The notes under the pieces: model-generated
What the model was told of the DNA's origin: nothing
The model's database searches: none
The model's input: the letters and a program-made list of their open reading frames with translations, nothing else
DNA from: Flavobacterium salmonis
GTDB taxonomy: Bacteria; Bacteroidota; Bacteroidia; Flavobacteriales; Flavobacteriaceae
DNA: 64,000 bases
Direction: 5' to 3'
NCBI RefSeq assembly: GCF_903819435.1
Contig: NZ_CAIJDP010000049.1
Span: 1 to 64,000, forward strand
Made by a program: the position numbers and the translations under genes
Shown: piece by piece, positions 1 through 7,539 of the stretch
Position numbering within the stretch: position 1 is the stretch's first letter
Layout of the letters: every line of letters starts with the position of its first letter

Positions 1-116
1 TATTACTCTTATTCTTTTGCCTTAACATCTCTGTTAAAGCGGCTGTCAATTCAATATGTCTACGAACGTAATATTTATTATTCTTTTCGCCTATCGTTTA
101 TCTCTCAAAGCGGGTG
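1..116 (-). promoter_or_regulatory. Probable leader of an rRNA operon lying left of the window
   Basis: Read on the minus strand, this stretch follows three tandem strong promoters and contains no open frame. Its text (…ATTGAATTGACAGCCGC… ending in …AAGAATAAGAGTAATA at the window edge) resembles, from memory, the leader that precedes 16S rRNA in flavobacteria. The 16S gene itself would begin beyond position 1, so this cannot be confirmed here. Confidence 0.5.
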
Positions 117-147
117 CAAAAGTAAAACTTCTTTTTGTTTCTCGCAA
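117..147 (-). promoter_or_regulatory. Tandem promoter, proximal copy
   Basis: On the minus strand there is TACTTTTG (117-124), a match to the Bacteroidetes -7 element TAnnTTTG, with TTG (145-147) 20 bp upstream as the -33 element. It is followed by CACCCGC. It is the first of three copies with a 124-bp period. Confidence 0.7.
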
Positions 148-240
148 GAAAAATTTAAAAATTTTTGAAACTTTTTTTTCGTTTCCTTTTTCTAATTTTC
201 CTTCCAATACCTCAATAAACTTTCCGTGTTTTGCGGGGTG

Positions 241-271
241 CAAATGTAAAAAGAATTTTCAAATCTCACAA
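241..271 (-). promoter_or_regulatory. Tandem promoter, middle copy
   Basis: Minus-strand TACATTTG (241-248) with TTG (269-271) 20 bp upstream, followed by CACCCCGC. It lies exactly 124 bp from the proximal copy. Confidence 0.7.
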
Positions 272-364
272 GCTTTTTTGAATCTTTTTTTTTTAGAAAA
301 TTTCTTTTCCTTTAAATTCGTTTGCCTGTCAGTATTTCGATGAACGCCTTCGCTGTTGCGGGTG

Positions 365-394
365 CAAAAGTACAACCTTTATCCACTTTACCAA
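365..394 (-). promoter_or_regulatory. Tandem promoter, distal copy
   Basis: Minus-strand TACTTTTG (365-372) with TTG (392-394) 19 bp upstream, followed by CACCCGC. It lies exactly 124 bp from the middle copy. No fourth copy is present at the next expected position, near 489. Confidence 0.7.
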
Positions 395-1282
395 GCCTTT
401 TTATTATAAAATTTCAACCTTTTTTTATTCTTTTTCTTAACTGTCTGGTAACGCAAAACTTACGATTTACAGTTTCTTATTTTTGTTAGGAATTTTCTGT
501 ATTATTCATATTTACCTCAATTCTTTTATTTCATGATAAGCCGTTTTTATTGACTTCACAACACAAAAGATCCTTTTCCGAGAATTTTGCAATATAGCTC
601 TTCAAGTCTTTTTTACAGATTTTCATCGCTAAACTTGCCTTTTTTTACTTTACTTCCTAGAGGTCTTCAGTCCAAAAGCGGTTTTTAAAGTACTTCATAA
701 TTTCGTAAAGACACAAAAAATCCCTTTACGTTATGTATATTAAGAAGAAATTCTGCTAAAAACCGATGCCATAGCCCCGATAGAAACGAAAATCCTTTTG
801 CTTTTTTCCTTTAAAAAGATTAGAAAAGACTAAAGCAGCTATTTAATAGCAGTTTACAAGATTTAAAAACACTATCGGTAACGATTTAGTAATGGTGATA
901 ATTGCATTCATTTTCAATCAAATTCCTTGTAAATCAATGGTAAATCTACAAAAAAACAGGAAAGTATTTAAAATATATAACTTGTTTTTCACCTATTTTA
1001 AGATTAACACCTTCTCTTTATTCACCAAAAAAATTTATGTTATTTATTTCTTACGCCTTAGTTTAAAATTAGGCGTAATGAAAGTTGGGTAAATTAATTG
1101 TCTAGATTTTGTATGTAGCTGGCTGACTGGGGAATTTATATTGGAGTTATTGATATTTAAAAGAGCCCTGTCCAAAAATTGATATAAATTGTTTTTTTGT
1201 TTCTTCAGTACGGCTTTATGTTCTTTAAAAGTAGACAAGAGAATATTGTAATTACAACTAAACTGTTTTTTGAAATTAAATA
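395..1282. other. Gene-free AT-rich stretch
   Basis: No frame here looks like a protein. The short open frames are low-complexity Phe/Lys/Asn stretches typical of AT-rich spacer DNA. It separates the leftward rRNA-type promoters from the 3' end of the zur-like gene. No RNA gene or repeat was recognised. Confidence 0.5.
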
Positions 1283-1675
1283 CTAATTGTTTCTATTACA
1301 ATTCGGACACAAACCCGATAGTGTAAAATTAACTTCTTTTACCAAATAATTATCTGGAATAGTATAAGATGGTTCTACTGAATCCAAGCAGGTTACCGAA
1401 AGACATTTTTCACAACTAAAATGTACGTGATTATGAGTATGTTGATGATTGTCGTGATTGTGGTGGCAACTTGCATATTTAACTGTTCCGTCTGGAGTGG
1501 CAATTTTGTGAATGACATCTTCCGTAACTAAACGATCCAAAATCCTATAAATAGTCACTCTATCACATACATCCCCTATTCTTTTTTGAATTTCAGCATG
1601 CGACAACGCTACGTTTGAAAGAGTTATCAATTCTAAAACTGCAGCTTTTGCTATGGTATTTCTAGTTGTTTTCAT
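1283..1675 (-). CDS. zur: Fur-family repressor, probable Zur (zinc uptake regulator)
   Basis: A 130-residue Fur-family transcription factor that probably senses zinc and represses the divergent zinc-starvation operon. The N-terminal half is a winged helix with VTIYRILDRL (about 40-49) as recognition region. The C-terminal half has a His-rich loop (71-85, eight His) and two CxxC pairs (Cys88/Cys91 and Cys123/Cys126) that would hold the structural zinc. The start at 1675 was chosen because a longer upstream frame would run through the operator repeats and is Cys/Ile-rich non-protein text; AAAGAAA precedes the chosen ATG. The gene shares its 91-bp upstream region with the merC-like gene, and the inverted repeat at 1693-1711 lies just upstream of its start, so autoregulation is likely. 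Family membership is firm. Zinc rather than iron or peroxide sensing is inferred from the neighbourhood and the His-rich loop. Confidence 0.85.
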   Translation of the reverse strand: MKTTRNTIAKAAVLELITLSNVALSHAEIQKRIGDVCDRVTIYRILDRLVTEDVIHKIATPDGTVKYASCHHNHDNHQHTHNHVHFSCEKCLSVTCLDSVEPSYTIPDNYLVKEVNFTLSGLCPNCNRNN

Positions 1676-1692
1676 TTTCTTTAAAAAATAAT

Positions 1693-1711
1693 AACGCAAC
1701 ATTGTTGCGTT
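1693..1711. promoter_or_regulatory. Zur-box candidate A1
   Basis: Perfect inverted repeat AACGCAAC-ATT-GTTGCGTT with 8-bp arms, between the divergent zur-like and merC-like genes. It overlaps the -33 element of the merC promoter. The same motif recurs at 1732, 9249, 9286, 30098 and 30133. Confidence 0.75.
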
Positions 1712-1733
1712 TATTGAAATACAAGTATATTTG
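1705..1733 (+). promoter_or_regulatory. Promoter of the zinc-starvation operon
   Basis: TTG (1705-1707), 18 bp, then TATATTTG (1726-1733), a good match to TAnnTTTG. Box A1 covers the -33 element and box A2 covers the -7 element. Exactly the same arrangement precedes the TonB receptor gene. Confidence 0.7.
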
Positions 1734-1746
1734 CAACAAAATTGCA
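1732..1746. promoter_or_regulatory. Zur-box candidate A2
   Basis: TGCAAC-AAA-ATTGCA, a 6-bp-arm inverted repeat whose centre is 37 bp from that of A1. It overlaps the -7 promoter element and the expected start of transcription. Confidence 0.65.
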
Positions 1747-1766
1747 TTAAACAAATATACACGAAA

Positions 1767-2114
1767 ATGAAGAAACAATCAATAGTAGTTTTAGATATTT
1801 TAGGAATCTCGAGTGCCAGTTTATGTTTGGTTCATTGCTTATTATTCCCAATTTTAAGCATTATTCCGTTTGGTTTTTCAGACACACATTGGATAGACAT
1901 TTTTTTTGCCTGTATTGGAATGTTTGTCGTTTCAAAAATAGTGATGGGCAAAACGGCCAAAAAAGTAAAACTCATTCTCACTGCATCCATAACCGCTATA
2001 ATAATTGGAGTTGTTTTAGAAATTATTTGGAAAATCAATACCCAAATGATTCTAATTGGAGGTGTCGGAATGATAATCGGACATCTATTGAACTATAAAT
2101 TGCATTCGAAATAA
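1767..2114 (+). CDS. MerC-domain small membrane protein
   Basis: A 115-residue MerC-family protein with about four membrane segments (roughly 7-30, 38-55, 66-85, 88-106). The family motif CxxHC is visible as Cys20-Leu-Val-His23-Cys24 in the first segment. MerC proteins move Hg(II) or other soft metals across the inner membrane. As first gene of a Zur-type operon, this copy is more likely concerned with zinc than with mercury, which is an inference. The start at 1767 is chosen over an upstream in-frame ATG at 1731 because that one lies inside the promoter and operator. The next gene follows after 8 bp. Confidence 0.75.
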   Translation: MKKQSIVVLDILGISSASLCLVHCLLFPILSIIPFGFSDTHWIDIFFACIGMFVVSKIVMGKTAKKVKLILTASITAIIIGVVLEIIWKINTQMILIGGVGMIIGHLLNYKLHSK

Positions 2115-2122
2115 GAGGTCAA

Positions 2123-3076
2123 ATGGAAAATCCAAAAAAAATAAACGTGTACATCCTAACAGGATTTCTTGGTTCTGGAAAAACAACGGTGTTGAATAAT
2201 TTGTTAAGTCAATTTGCCAACGAAAAAAACGTAGTCATAGAAAACGAATTTGGCAAAATCAATATTGATGCAACACTTGTAAACGGAACATTCGAATCGG
2301 TTTATGAACTCACAAACGGTTGTATATGCTGTTCGATGAACAACCAATTACTAGAAACCCTAACCCGAATTCATACTTTAGAAACCCCACCTGACAACTT
2401 GTTTATAGAAACCACAGGTATTGCCGATGCAGGCGAAATAGCAGCCAATTTTACAGCTCTTTTTGTAGCAGAAGCATTTGATTTAAAGAAAATCATAACC
2501 GTTGTCGATGCTGAAAATGTACTTTTTTATAAAGATTCGAATGCCGAAGTGCAAAAGCAAATTGTCGCAGCAGATGTAGTGGTTATCAATAAATTTGAAT
2601 TGATTACAACCGAAATTTTGATGAATATAAAAGACTTTATACAATCGATAAATCCGTATTCGAATATTATTTTATCCAAAGACGGTTGGTTAGACCGAAT
2701 GATTTTAGCAACAGAAAATTGTCAAAAAACGTTCACTCCCAGCACTATTTATAAATCTGAAAGTACCCATAAAATCAAAACAATGCTCTTTGAAACAGAC
2801 GATGTATTTGATGTTCAAAAACTAAAATACGAACTTTTTAGGCATCTGTATTTGTACTACCATCAAATTTATAGAATAAAAGGCTATGTTTTAACCAAAG
2901 AAAATCAGGTGGTTTTAGTACAGACAGTAGGGAAATCAGTCGTGATAGAACTAGCCACTAATCAGGATAAAATTAAGGGTCAGTTGGTTTTTATAGGAAA
3001 AGAATTAGAATTAAAGACCATAGAACGCATCCTTAAACCTGCAGTTGCTAAAATAGATAAACTTCAATTGGTGTAA
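2123..3076 (+). CDS. COG0523 (CobW/ZNG1-type) GTP-dependent zinc chaperone
   Basis: A 317-residue P-loop GTPase of the COG0523 family. Visible motifs are Walker A GFLGSGKTT (14-22), NEFGKINIDA (41-50), the metal-binding CxCC (Cys67, Cys69, Cys70), TTGIAD for Walker B and switch, and NKFE as base-specificity loop. The C-terminal CobW_C-like domain is short and ends in a lysine-rich tail. Family members of the zinc branch deliver Zn(II) to client apoenzymes under scarcity. In this operon the clients could be the zinc enzymes encoded just downstream (ThrRS, HisI, FolE, PTPS, carbonic anhydrase). It is distinct from the second COG0523 protein at 13037-14275, which has a full-length C-terminal domain. 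The family call is firm; the client list is inference. Confidence 0.85.
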   Translation: MENPKKINVYILTGFLGSGKTTVLNNLLSQFANEKNVVIENEFGKINIDATLVNGTFESVYELTNGCICCSMNNQLLETLTRIHTLETPPDNLFIETTGIADAGEIAANFTALFVAEAFDLKKIITVVDAENVLFYKDSNAEVQKQIVAADVVVINKFELITTEILMNIKDFIQSINPYSNIILSKDGWLDRMILATENCQKTFTPSTIYKSESTHKIKTMLFETDDVFDVQKLKYELFRHLYLYYHQIYRIKGYVLTKENQVVLVQTVGKSVVIELATNQDKIKGQLVFIGKELELKTIERILKPAVAKIDKLQLV

Positions 3077-3077
3077 A

Positions 3078-3608
3078 ATGAAAAATATAAAAATTGGAAT
3101 TCTTACCATATCTGACCGAGCTAGTCAAGGAATTTATGAAGACGTATCGGGTCAGGAAATTAGAAAAGTGGTGGATAATTACACCAATGACAGTTGTGAT
3201 TTTGCTTATTGTGTTATTCCAGATGAAGAAAATTTGATTCTCGAAAAATTAATTCATTTATCGGATATTGAACATTGCAGTCTGATTTTCACCACTGGCG
3301 GAACGGGTCCTGCCTTGCGAGATGTAACCCCCGAAGCCACCGAAAAAGCCTGCCAAAAAATGCTTCCCGGTTTTGGAGAACTAATGCGAACAGAAAGTTT
3401 AAAACAAGTTCCCACCGCCATATTATCCAGACAAACGGCAGGAATAAGAAACCAAACTTTAATTGTCAATCTTCCTGGAAAACCTAGTGCAATTGAAACC
3501 TGCTTAAAAGCCATTTTTCCAGCCATTCCCTATTGTATCGATTTGCTCGAAGGGCCATTTATGATATGCAATCCAGAAAATATTCAAATTTTTAGACCCA
3601 AAAAATAG
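3078..3608 (+). CDS. mog: MogA/MoaB-like molybdopterin adenylyltransferase
   Basis: A 176-residue protein of the MoaB/MogA fold. The molybdopterin-binding signature TTGGTGPALRDVTPEAT spans about residues 75-91, and LPGKPSAIETCL is near 138. MogA adenylylates molybdopterin before metal insertion. The family is not known as a zinc enzyme, so its place inside a zinc-starvation operon, with 1 bp to each neighbour, is unexpected. A molybdenum hydroxylase set with XdhC and MocA lies 12 kb away and may use the product. An alternative is a repurposed family member. The fold call is secure and the exact reaction less so. Confidence 0.8.
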   Translation: MKNIKIGILTISDRASQGIYEDVSGQEIRKVVDNYTNDSCDFAYCVIPDEENLILEKLIHLSDIEHCSLIFTTGGTGPALRDVTPEATEKACQKMLPGFGELMRTESLKQVPTAILSRQTAGIRNQTLIVNLPGKPSAIETCLKAIFPAIPYCIDLLEGPFMICNPENIQIFRPKK

Positions 3609-3609
3609 T

Positions 3610-5544
3610 ATGACTACTTTATTCCTACCTTCTAATACAGAAAAAACATTCGATCAAGAAACGGTCACTTTGCTCGATGTTGCCCAATCTATAAGTAATT
3701 CTTTAGCCAAAGAAGTACTTGTAGCCAATGCAAACGGACAAATCATAGACGTAAATACCACCATCGAAAATAATTCAAAAGTCGAATTACTGACTTGGAA
3801 AGACGACGAAGGCAAAAATGCTTTTTGGCACACCACCGCTCATTTGCTTGGAGCAGCTTTGCAAGAATTATTTCCAGGCATACAACTCGGGACTGGTCCA
3901 GCCATAGAAAACGGTTTTTATTATGATGTTGATTTTGGCGAATATAAATTTACCGATGCCGATTTTATCAAAGTCGAAAATAAAATTCTCGAATTAGCCC
4001 AAAACAAATCAGAAAACATTAGAAGAGAAGTTTCAAAAACGGTGGCTACTGCTTTTTTTACCCAACATTACAACCAATATAAATTAGAATTAATCGAAGG
4101 TTTGCCCGACGGAACGATTACGTTTTACGAAACAGGAAATTTTACCGATTTGTGTGCTGGGCCACATATCCCGAATACATCTTTTATCAAAGCCGTAAAA
4201 CTTACTGCCATCGCTGGTGCTTATTGGCGTGCCAACGAAAAAAACAAAATGCTGACTCGTGTGTATGGAATTTCATTTCCGAAAAAAGCAGAATTGGATC
4301 AGTATCTCGAAGCATTAGAAAAAGCAAAACAGAGAGATCATCGAAAGTTAGGCAAGGAATTAGAACTCTTTTATTTTGATGAAGAAGTCGGAATGGGTTT
4401 GCCGTTGTGGGCTCCAAAAGGCGAAGCTTTACGACAAAACTTAATTGGTTTTCTCAAAAAAATTCAAATGCGAGCCGGTTATCAGCACGTGGCTAGTCCG
4501 CATATTGGTAAAAAGGAATTGTATATTACTTCAGGACATTATGCCAAATACGGTCAGGATGCTTTTCAGCCTATAAAAACACCAGCCGAAAATGAGGAAT
4601 TTTTCTTGAAACCAATGAACTGTCCGCATCATTGCAAAATATACGCTACCAAACCCCGAAGCTATAAAGAAATGCCCATAAAATATGCTGAATTTGGTAC
4701 GGTATATCGTTACGAACAAAGTGGCGAATTGCACGGATTGACTCGGGTTCGAGGATTTACGCAAGACGATGCACATATTTATTGCCGACCAGACCAACTC
4801 AAAGACGAGTTTTTGAAAGTGGTCGATTTAGTAAATCTGGTGTATGGGAAATTAGGCTTTACCGATTTTCAAACCCAAATTTCGTTGCGGGATTCCGTAA
4901 ACAAAGAGAAATATTTAGGCACAGACGAAATGTGGAATTTAGCCGAAAACGCCATTATAGAAGCAACCCAAGAGCGTGGAATGAAAACCACAACCAAAGA
5001 GGGCGAAGCGGCTTTTTATGGTCCAAAACTAGATTTTATCGTTCGTGATGCCATTGGTAGAAAATGGCAAATTGGTACTATTCAAGTGGATTATATGATG
5101 CCTGAAAATTTTGATTTGACTTATACTGGAACCGATAATACTTTGCATAGACCCGTAATGATTCATCGGGCATTGTTTGGTTCTATGGAACGATTTATTG
5201 CTCTTTTAATCGAACATACCGGAGGTAATTTCCCTATTTGGCTCGCACCAACTAAAGTAATTCTGTTGCCAATTGCCTCCAAATACATTGCTTATTGTCA
5301 AGAAATTGCCAATCAAATCAACGAGGAATTCGATTTGCAGATTGAAGTGGATGAACGTGACGAAAAAATTGGACGTAAAATCCGAGATGCCGAAACACAA
5401 AAAATCCCCTATATGCTTATTGTGGGCGAAAAAGAGAGTCAGGAAAACAAAGTTTCTATCCGAGTACACGGCGAAGGAGATAAAGGAGCCGTTATGATTT
5501 TGGAATTTATGGAGAATTTTAGAAAAGAACTTAAAATAATATAA
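3610..5544 (+). CDS. thrS: Threonyl-tRNA synthetase (zinc-starvation copy)
   Basis: A full-length 644-residue class II synthetase with an N-terminal TGS-like domain (about 1-60). An editing domain follows, with HTTAHLL (HxxxH) and the DLCAGPH motif. The catalytic core and an anticodon-binding domain complete it. The three catalytic zinc ligands are present as Cys338 (MNCPHHC), His389 (DDAHIY) and His519 (VMIHRA), so it is still a zinc enzyme. Second, Zur-controlled ThrRS copies are known in some bacteria, where they keep aminoacylation going when zinc is scarce. Whether this genome has another thrS cannot be seen here, but placement inside a Zur operon rather than next to infC/rplT strongly suggests a paralogue. 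The gene begins 1 bp after mog and ends directly before dcd. Confidence 0.92.
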   Translation: MTTLFLPSNTEKTFDQETVTLLDVAQSISNSLAKEVLVANANGQIIDVNTTIENNSKVELLTWKDDEGKNAFWHTTAHLLGAALQELFPGIQLGTGPAIENGFYYDVDFGEYKFTDADFIKVENKILELAQNKSENIRREVSKTVATAFFTQHYNQYKLELIEGLPDGTITFYETGNFTDLCAGPHIPNTSFIKAVKLTAIAGAYWRANEKNKMLTRVYGISFPKKAELDQYLEALEKAKQRDHRKLGKELELFYFDEEVGMGLPLWAPKGEALRQNLIGFLKKIQMRAGYQHVASPHIGKKELYITSGHYAKYGQDAFQPIKTPAENEEFFLKPMNCPHHCKIYATKPRSYKEMPIKYAEFGTVYRYEQSGELHGLTRVRGFTQDDAHIYCRPDQLKDEFLKVVDLVNLVYGKLGFTDFQTQISLRDSVNKEKYLGTDEMWNLAENAIIEATQERGMKTTTKEGEAAFYGPKLDFIVRDAIGRKWQIGTIQVDYMMPENFDLTYTGTDNTLHRPVMIHRALFGSMERFIALLIEHTGGNFPIWLAPTKVILLPIASKYIAYCQEIANQINEEFDLQIEVDERDEKIGRKIRDAETQKIPYMLIVGEKESQENKVSIRVHGEGDKGAVMILEFMENFRKELKII

Positions 5545-6072
5545 ATGATTTTAAGCGGAAAAGAAATAGAAAAAAAACTCGGAACGGATATTTCGATTGA
5601 ACCATTCGATGCCAAACAGCTCAATCCTAATAGTTATAATTTGAGATTGCACGAAGAATTGTTGGTCTATGACAATGCTATTTTAGATATGAAAATAGAG
5701 AACAAAGCATCAGGGATTACCATTCCAAAATCGGGCTTGTTGCTAGAACCCAACAAACTGTATTTAGGTAGAACTGTAGAATACACCAAAACCCACAATT
5801 ATGTGCCAATGCTAGAAGGCAGAAGCAGTATTGGGCGTTTGGGAATGTTCATACACGTTACGGCAGGTTTTGGCGATGTGGGTTTTGAGGGCTATTGGAC
5901 GCTCGAAATCTTCGTCATTCAGCCCCTGATTATTTATCCCAACATTGAAATTTGCCAAATTTATTACCACGCTATCGATGGCGAATTTGAAACTTATACC
6001 AGCGGTAAATATCAAAAAAACGATAGCATTCAACCGAGTTATTTATTTAAAGATTTTGAAAATGAAAATTGA
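5545..6072 (+). CDS. dcd: dCTP deaminase (Dcd)
   Basis: A 175-residue dUTPase-fold enzyme that deaminates dCTP to dUTP (some members also hydrolyse to dUMP). The signature GRSSIGRLGMFIHVTAGFGD spans about residues 92-111, and the catalytic Glu lies in TLEIF near 119. The C-terminal lid segment contains YQ…QPSY. Dcd needs magnesium and not zinc. The alternative route to dUMP uses zinc-dependent dCMP or cytidine deaminase, so this copy may be a zinc-free bypass for thymidylate supply. It overlaps the next gene, hisI, by 11 bp. Confidence 0.88.
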   Translation: MILSGKEIEKKLGTDISIEPFDAKQLNPNSYNLRLHEELLVYDNAILDMKIENKASGITIPKSGLLLEPNKLYLGRTVEYTKTHNYVPMLEGRSSIGRLGMFIHVTAGFGDVGFEGYWTLEIFVIQPLIIYPNIEICQIYYHAIDGEFETYTSGKYQKNDSIQPSYLFKDFENEN

Positions 6073-6466
6073 TAAAAGCGAATTAGAAGAAACTAAAAAC
6101 CTGCACTTACAATTTGACAAACGAGGTGGTTTGCTTCCTGTTGCCGTTCAGGAAACGCAAACAGGACAATTATTAATGTTGGCTTCGGTAAACAAAGAGG
6201 CTTTTGAAATTACAATAAAAACTCGAAAAGCGACTTTCTGGAGCACCTCTAAAAACGAAATCTGGACTAAAGGACACACCTCGGGAAATACCTTATTGAT
6301 AGACGAAATCCTTGTTGATTGTGATCAAGATGCCATTATTTATAAAGTTACACTTGAAAACGGTGGCGTTTGCCATACGTATAACGCTCAAGGTGAAAAT
6401 AGAAAAGCCTGTTTTTACCGAAAATTAAATATAGAAAAGAATCAATTATATTTTTTAGAAAAATGA
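6062..6466 (+). CDS. hisI: Phosphoribosyl-AMP cyclohydrolase (HisI), with altered zinc-site spacing
   Basis: A 134-residue stand-alone HisI without the HisE domain. It opens the purine ring of PR-AMP in histidine synthesis. The magnesium motif DxDxD is present (Asp86, Asp88, Asp90). The three zinc cysteines can be assigned as Cys87, Cys104 (GVCHTY) and Cys117 (KACFYR). In the usual enzyme the last two are 7 residues apart in CHTGxxSCF; here they are 13 apart, an insertion of about six residues. The start at 6062 was chosen because upstream in-frame text belongs to dcd. It overlaps dcd by 11 bp and folE by 4 bp, so translational coupling is likely. It is probably a zinc-limitation paralogue of a HisIE elsewhere. 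Confidence 0.85.
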   Translation: MKIDKSELEETKNLHLQFDKRGGLLPVAVQETQTGQLLMLASVNKEAFEITIKTRKATFWSTSKNEIWTKGHTSGNTLLIDEILVDCDQDAIIYKVTLENGGVCHTYNAQGENRKACFYRKLNIEKNQLYFLEK

Positions 6467-7113
6467 AAAATCACAAAAAAGCAGATGCTTTTGGCGACAA
6501 CCACATTGGTACATCTGTAGAAACCCCTTTGCGTAGCAATGCTTTTGACAAAACAGATGACGAGAAAATAGAAGCCATATCGTTTCATTACCAAAAAATA
6601 ATGGAAGAATTAGGCTTGGACTTGACCGATGACAGCTTGAGCGGTACGCCTTATCGAGTGGCAAAAATGTATGTAAAAGAACTTTTTTCGGGCTTAGACC
6701 CCAAAAATAAACCCAAAATATCCATTTTCGATAATAAATATGACTACAACAAAATGCTGATTGAAAGCGATATCACTTTTAATTCTTCTTGCGAGCATCA
6801 TTTTTTACCCATAATTGGCAAGGCGCACATTGGTTACATTTCGTCGGGCAAAGTGATTGGATTATCAAAAATGAACCGGATTGTGCAATATTTTGGGCGA
6901 AGACCCCAAGTACAGGAACGAATGACGATGCAAATTTTTAACGAATTGAAAACGGCTCTCCAAACCGATGATGTAATTGTGGTAGTCGAAGCCGAGCACT
7001 TGTGTGTTTCTACTCGCGGTGTAAACGACAAATCCAGTAAAACCACAACGCTGGAATTTGGCGGACAATTTGGCGATACTCAAATTAGAAATGATTTTTT
7101 TAAAATGATATAA
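6463..7113 (+). CDS. folE: GTP cyclohydrolase I (FolE type I)
   Basis: A 216-residue enzyme that makes dihydroneopterin triphosphate from GTP, the first step to folate and to queuosine. Zinc ligands Cys110 and His113 (SSCEHHFLP) and Cys181 (HLCVSTRG) are all present and fall on the E. coli numbering. It is therefore the zinc-dependent type, not the metal-flexible FolE2. The first 40 residues are variable. Zur-controlled duplicate FolE copies next to COG0523 genes are known elsewhere. It overlaps hisI by 4 bp; the following Fur-family gene starts at the next base after the stop. Confidence 0.93.
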   Translation: MKNHKKADAFGDNHIGTSVETPLRSNAFDKTDDEKIEAISFHYQKIMEELGLDLTDDSLSGTPYRVAKMYVKELFSGLDPKNKPKISIFDNKYDYNKMLIESDITFNSSCEHHFLPIIGKAHIGYISSGKVIGLSKMNRIVQYFGRRPQVQERMTMQIFNELKTALQTDDVIVVVEAEHLCVSTRGVNDKSSKTTTLEFGGQFGDTQIRNDFFKMI

Positions 7114-7539
7114 ATGACACAAAAAGCCACTACAATTCTAAAAGAAAACGGACTCAAAATAACCCAAAATAGATTGGATGTTTTGACTGTTTTTCTAGGT
7201 TCTGAAAAGGCTTTTACGTTATCGGATTTAGAAAAAATATTTGACTATCAACACGATCGGTCCAGCATTTTTAGAAGCTTGCAAACCTATTCTGAAAAAG
7301 GGATTTTAGAAAAATTCTGCAACGCATCTGGCACAGCAATTTACACGTTAAATCTTAATAATCCTGATTGCAATGGCAAATCTCATTTTAAATGCAAGGA
7401 TTGTGAAACTGTAGTTTCGCTACCCAATTTACCTGAAGAGTACCTTCAAGTATTGGGTAAAAACAAAATGGAAACAATGAATTTATTAATTGAAGGGACT
7501 TGCGAGAATTGTCAAAATAAAAACCCCGAATCACGATGA
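7114..7539 (+). CDS. Second Fur-family regulator
   Basis: A 141-residue Fur-family protein inside the operon. The N-terminal winged helix contains DRSSIFRSLQTYSEKGIL (about 50-67), where the usual TVYR is replaced by SIFR. Two CxxC pairs (HFKCKDC near 90-96, and GTCENC near 129-134) form the structural zinc site. It lacks the long His-rich loop of the divergent repressor. It could tune or replace the main Zur during prolonged starvation, or act on another target; the sequence does not decide. It overlaps the next gene by 4 bp. Confidence 0.82.
   Translation: MTQKATTILKENGLKITQNRLDVLTVFLGSEKAFTLSDLEKIFDYQHDRSSIFRSLQTYSEKGILEKFCNASGTAIYTLNLNNPDCNGKSHFKCKDCETVVSLPNLPEEYLQVLGKNKMETMNLLIEGTCENCQNKNPESR

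Noticed and set aside
56..1238. Several short open frames of 60-95 codons on both strands left of the zur-like gene
   Set aside because: They are Phe/Lys/Asn-rich translations of AT-rich DNA, overlap the tandem promoters or spacer, and show no domain, start context or conserved motif.
1767..2114. Mercury resistance by the MerC-like protein
   Set aside because: No merA, merP, merT or MerR is nearby; the context is a zinc-type regulon, so a mercury role is not supported.
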